The translations under genes and the position numbers were made by a program. The notes under the pieces are model-generated. The model saw nothing but the letters and a program-made list of their open reading frames with translations. It did no database searches and had not been told where the DNA came from. Source: a bacterium (GTDB lineage: Bacteria > Spirochaetota > Spirochaetia > JABEVK01). Taken from it: a DNA stretch of 5,514 bases. Shown here piece by piece: positions 4,886-5,514 of the stretch. The first letter of the stretch is position 1. The number at the start of each line of letters is the position of its first letter. Where the stretch lies: positions 1 to 5,514 of the forward strand of contig JAJXVP010000194.1 of the NCBI GenBank assembly GCA_021782055.1, written 5' to 3'.

Positions 4886-5275
4886 ATGAAAAAGAAAGCT
4901 CTGGTTTTAGCAGTGCAACCTGAAACTCTTACCATTGCGGTGAACGGCAATGACGACGCTTCGGGACCAGTTGCCGCCTGTTGTATTGTCCCCTCGCAAA
5001 AGCTTGAAGTTAAAAATCCCTGGGGTGCGGCTGTGCAGCCCGGCGAAGAAGTTTGGATGACGGATGGCTTAGGGGCGATGGTCGGCGCCGGGTTACTTTT
5101 TGTTGTATTTCCTATTCTTTTGTATGGTATCGGCAGTGTGCTTTGGGCACTTCCCGGCGGTTTGTCTGGTGTCGTCATCGGCTTGGTTTCTGGTTACTTT
5201 TTTCTAAGAAGCCAGCACCTGGGTCAATACCCCAAGGTGCTGGCCAGAATACCCTCTGCGGATGTTTCTGTTTAG
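4886..5275 (+). CDS. RseC/MucC-like small membrane protein
   Basis: A 129-residue protein matching the architecture of the RseC/MucC family (SoxR-reducing-system RseC / positive regulator of sigma E). The N-terminal part is short and beta-rich (1-60), with KLEVKNPWGAAVQPGEEVWM (39-58) corresponding to the family's 'v.n..ga.vGd.V.v' stretch. Two membrane helices follow at about 62-84 and 88-107, then a short tail. Family members usually have several cysteines in a CxxC-type cluster; here only an adjacent pair, AACC (Cys32-Cys33), is present, so the usual cluster is reduced. An AAGGAG site (4874-4879) precedes ATG 4886. It is controlled from a region shared with the SHOCT gene and carries box C. 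The 3' end overlaps the convergent unknown gene by 4 bp. No rnf or sigma-E genes are visible nearby. Family assignment is moderately confident; function is inferred only. Confidence 0.75.
   Translation: MKKKALVLAVQPETLTIAVNGNDDASGPVAACCIVPSQKLEVKNPWGAAVQPGEEVWMTDGLGAMVGAGLLFVVFPILLYGIGSVLWALPGGLSGVVIGLVSGYFFLRSQHLGQYPKVLARIPSADVSV
5211..5244 (-). terminator. Intrinsic-type terminator for the minus-strand gene, inside the RseC-like coding end
   Basis: GCCAGCACCT (5211-5220) pairs with AGGTGCTGGC (5235-5244) as a 10-bp stem. After one bulged A (5234) it is extended by GGG (5221-5223) with CCC (5231-5233) around a 7-base loop. On the minus strand the stem is followed by TTCTTAG. The stem starts 27 bp after the stop of the minus-strand gene (5272). 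Strong GC stem plus a short broken U-tract makes this the best terminator candidate in the window, although it lies in codons for QHLGQYPKVLA of the RseC-like protein. Confidence 0.5.
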
Positions 5276-5514
5276 TTGTAAGTCTGAATATTACTGGAGC
5301 TGTTGGCGGCTGGGCCTAGACCATTGATCAGATGATCAATGGTCCCAGTTCCTCCCAGCGACACAGTCGTGAGATCTTGCATACTGCTTAACAGAGGCGA
5401 AGGAACTTCAAAGGCGTTGGTGAGTTGCACTGAGGGGTTTACATTGAAGAAACAGTACACCCCTAGCCCCATGGCCAGATGCGAGGTCACCGTATCGGCT
5501 ACCTTGTACGAGGG
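5272..5514 (-). CDS. Unidentified protein, C-terminal 80 residues (partial)
   Basis: The frame is open from the right edge to TAA at 5274-5272 and gives 80 residues beginning PSYKVADTV and ending SSSNIQTYN. A GTG at 5490 could be read as a start, but the frame continues to the edge and no ribosome binding site precedes it, so I treat this as the end of a longer gene. There is one short hydrophobic stretch (LAMGLGVYCFFNV). The rest is rich in Ser, Thr, Asn and Gly (SLGGTGTIDHLINGLGPAANSSS), a composition more typical of secreted or surface proteins. I do not recognise the family. It converges on the RseC-like gene with a 4-bp stop-codon overlap. Two hairpins (5211-5244 and 5319-5344) flank the junction. 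Confidence 0.6.
   Translation of the reverse strand, partial: PSYKVADTVTSHLAMGLGVYCFFNVNPSVQLTNAFEVPSPLLSSMQDLTTVSLGGTGTIDHLINGLGPAANSSSNIQTYN
5319..5344. terminator. Perfect 11-bp hairpin after the RseC-like gene, inside the opposing gene
   Basis: GACCATTGATC (5319-5329), loop AGAT, GATCAATGGTC (5334-5344). It may extend through a bulge by TGGG (5311-5314) with CCCA (5344-5347 region). It starts 43 bp after the RseC-like stop, so it could form the 3' end of that transcript. No U-tract follows on either strand. It lies in the codons for GTIDHLINGLG of the unidentified minus-strand protein. Longest uninterrupted stem seen in the window. Confidence 0.4.

Noticed and set aside
5053..5319. Second open frame overlapping the RseC-like gene
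   Set aside because: It is a shifted frame of the RseC-like coding region with unnatural composition and no ribosome binding site of its own.

Overview
The window carries the end of a cytochrome bo3-type quinol oxidase operon, followed by a compact cluster built around a two-component system. Base composition is moderate and genes are tightly packed. Most genes have strong AGGAGG-type ribosome binding sites. The cell is an aerobe with a proton-pumping quinol oxidase. The strong Shine-Dalgarno sequences, the SHOCT protein and the PepSY protein with its GPNMMWNTKY motif remind me of Firmicutes, perhaps an acidophilic Sulfobacillus- or Alicyclobacillus-like lineage. That placement is a low-confidence inference; a proteobacterium is not excluded.

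Layout. Positions 3-1606 (+) hold the last codons of cyoB, then cyoC, cyoD and an exported YbhB/YbcL-type PEBP-fold protein, closely spaced as one transcript. Converging on it and overlapping its 3' end is an exported Met-rich PepSY protein (1579-2271, -). Divergent from that gene are an OmpR-family response regulator (2398-3087, +) and an overlapping membrane histidine kinase (about 3074-4483, +). A small SHOCT membrane protein (4519-4758, -) converges on the kinase. It is divergent from a small RseC-like membrane protein (4886-5275, +), which in turn overlaps tail-to-tail an unidentified gene entering from the right edge (5272-5514, -). No stretch over 300 bases lacks a gene, and no tRNA, rRNA, CRISPR array or insertion sequence was seen.

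The main discovery candidate is a small regulon. The PepSY, SHOCT and RseC-like genes each have, upstream of the start codon, a tandem direct repeat with 11-bp periodicity. Read toward the gene its consensus is TTCAYWWWYGSTTCAYA. All three copies have the same orientation and lie 34, 33 and 33 bp before the start codon. An 11-bp tandem repeat is the classic DNA target form of OmpR/PhoB-family regulators, and one such regulator is encoded between these genes. I infer that the kinase/regulator pair controls three envelope proteins (one secreted and Met-rich, two in the membrane), forming a self-contained envelope or metal/redox stress module.

Two further patterns stand out. The regulator gene has no Shine-Dalgarno sequence and a -10-like box placed so that transcription could begin at its ATG (leaderless). 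Each of the three convergent gene ends also has compact hairpins buried in coding sequence, mostly with 4-nt loops and no good U-tract.
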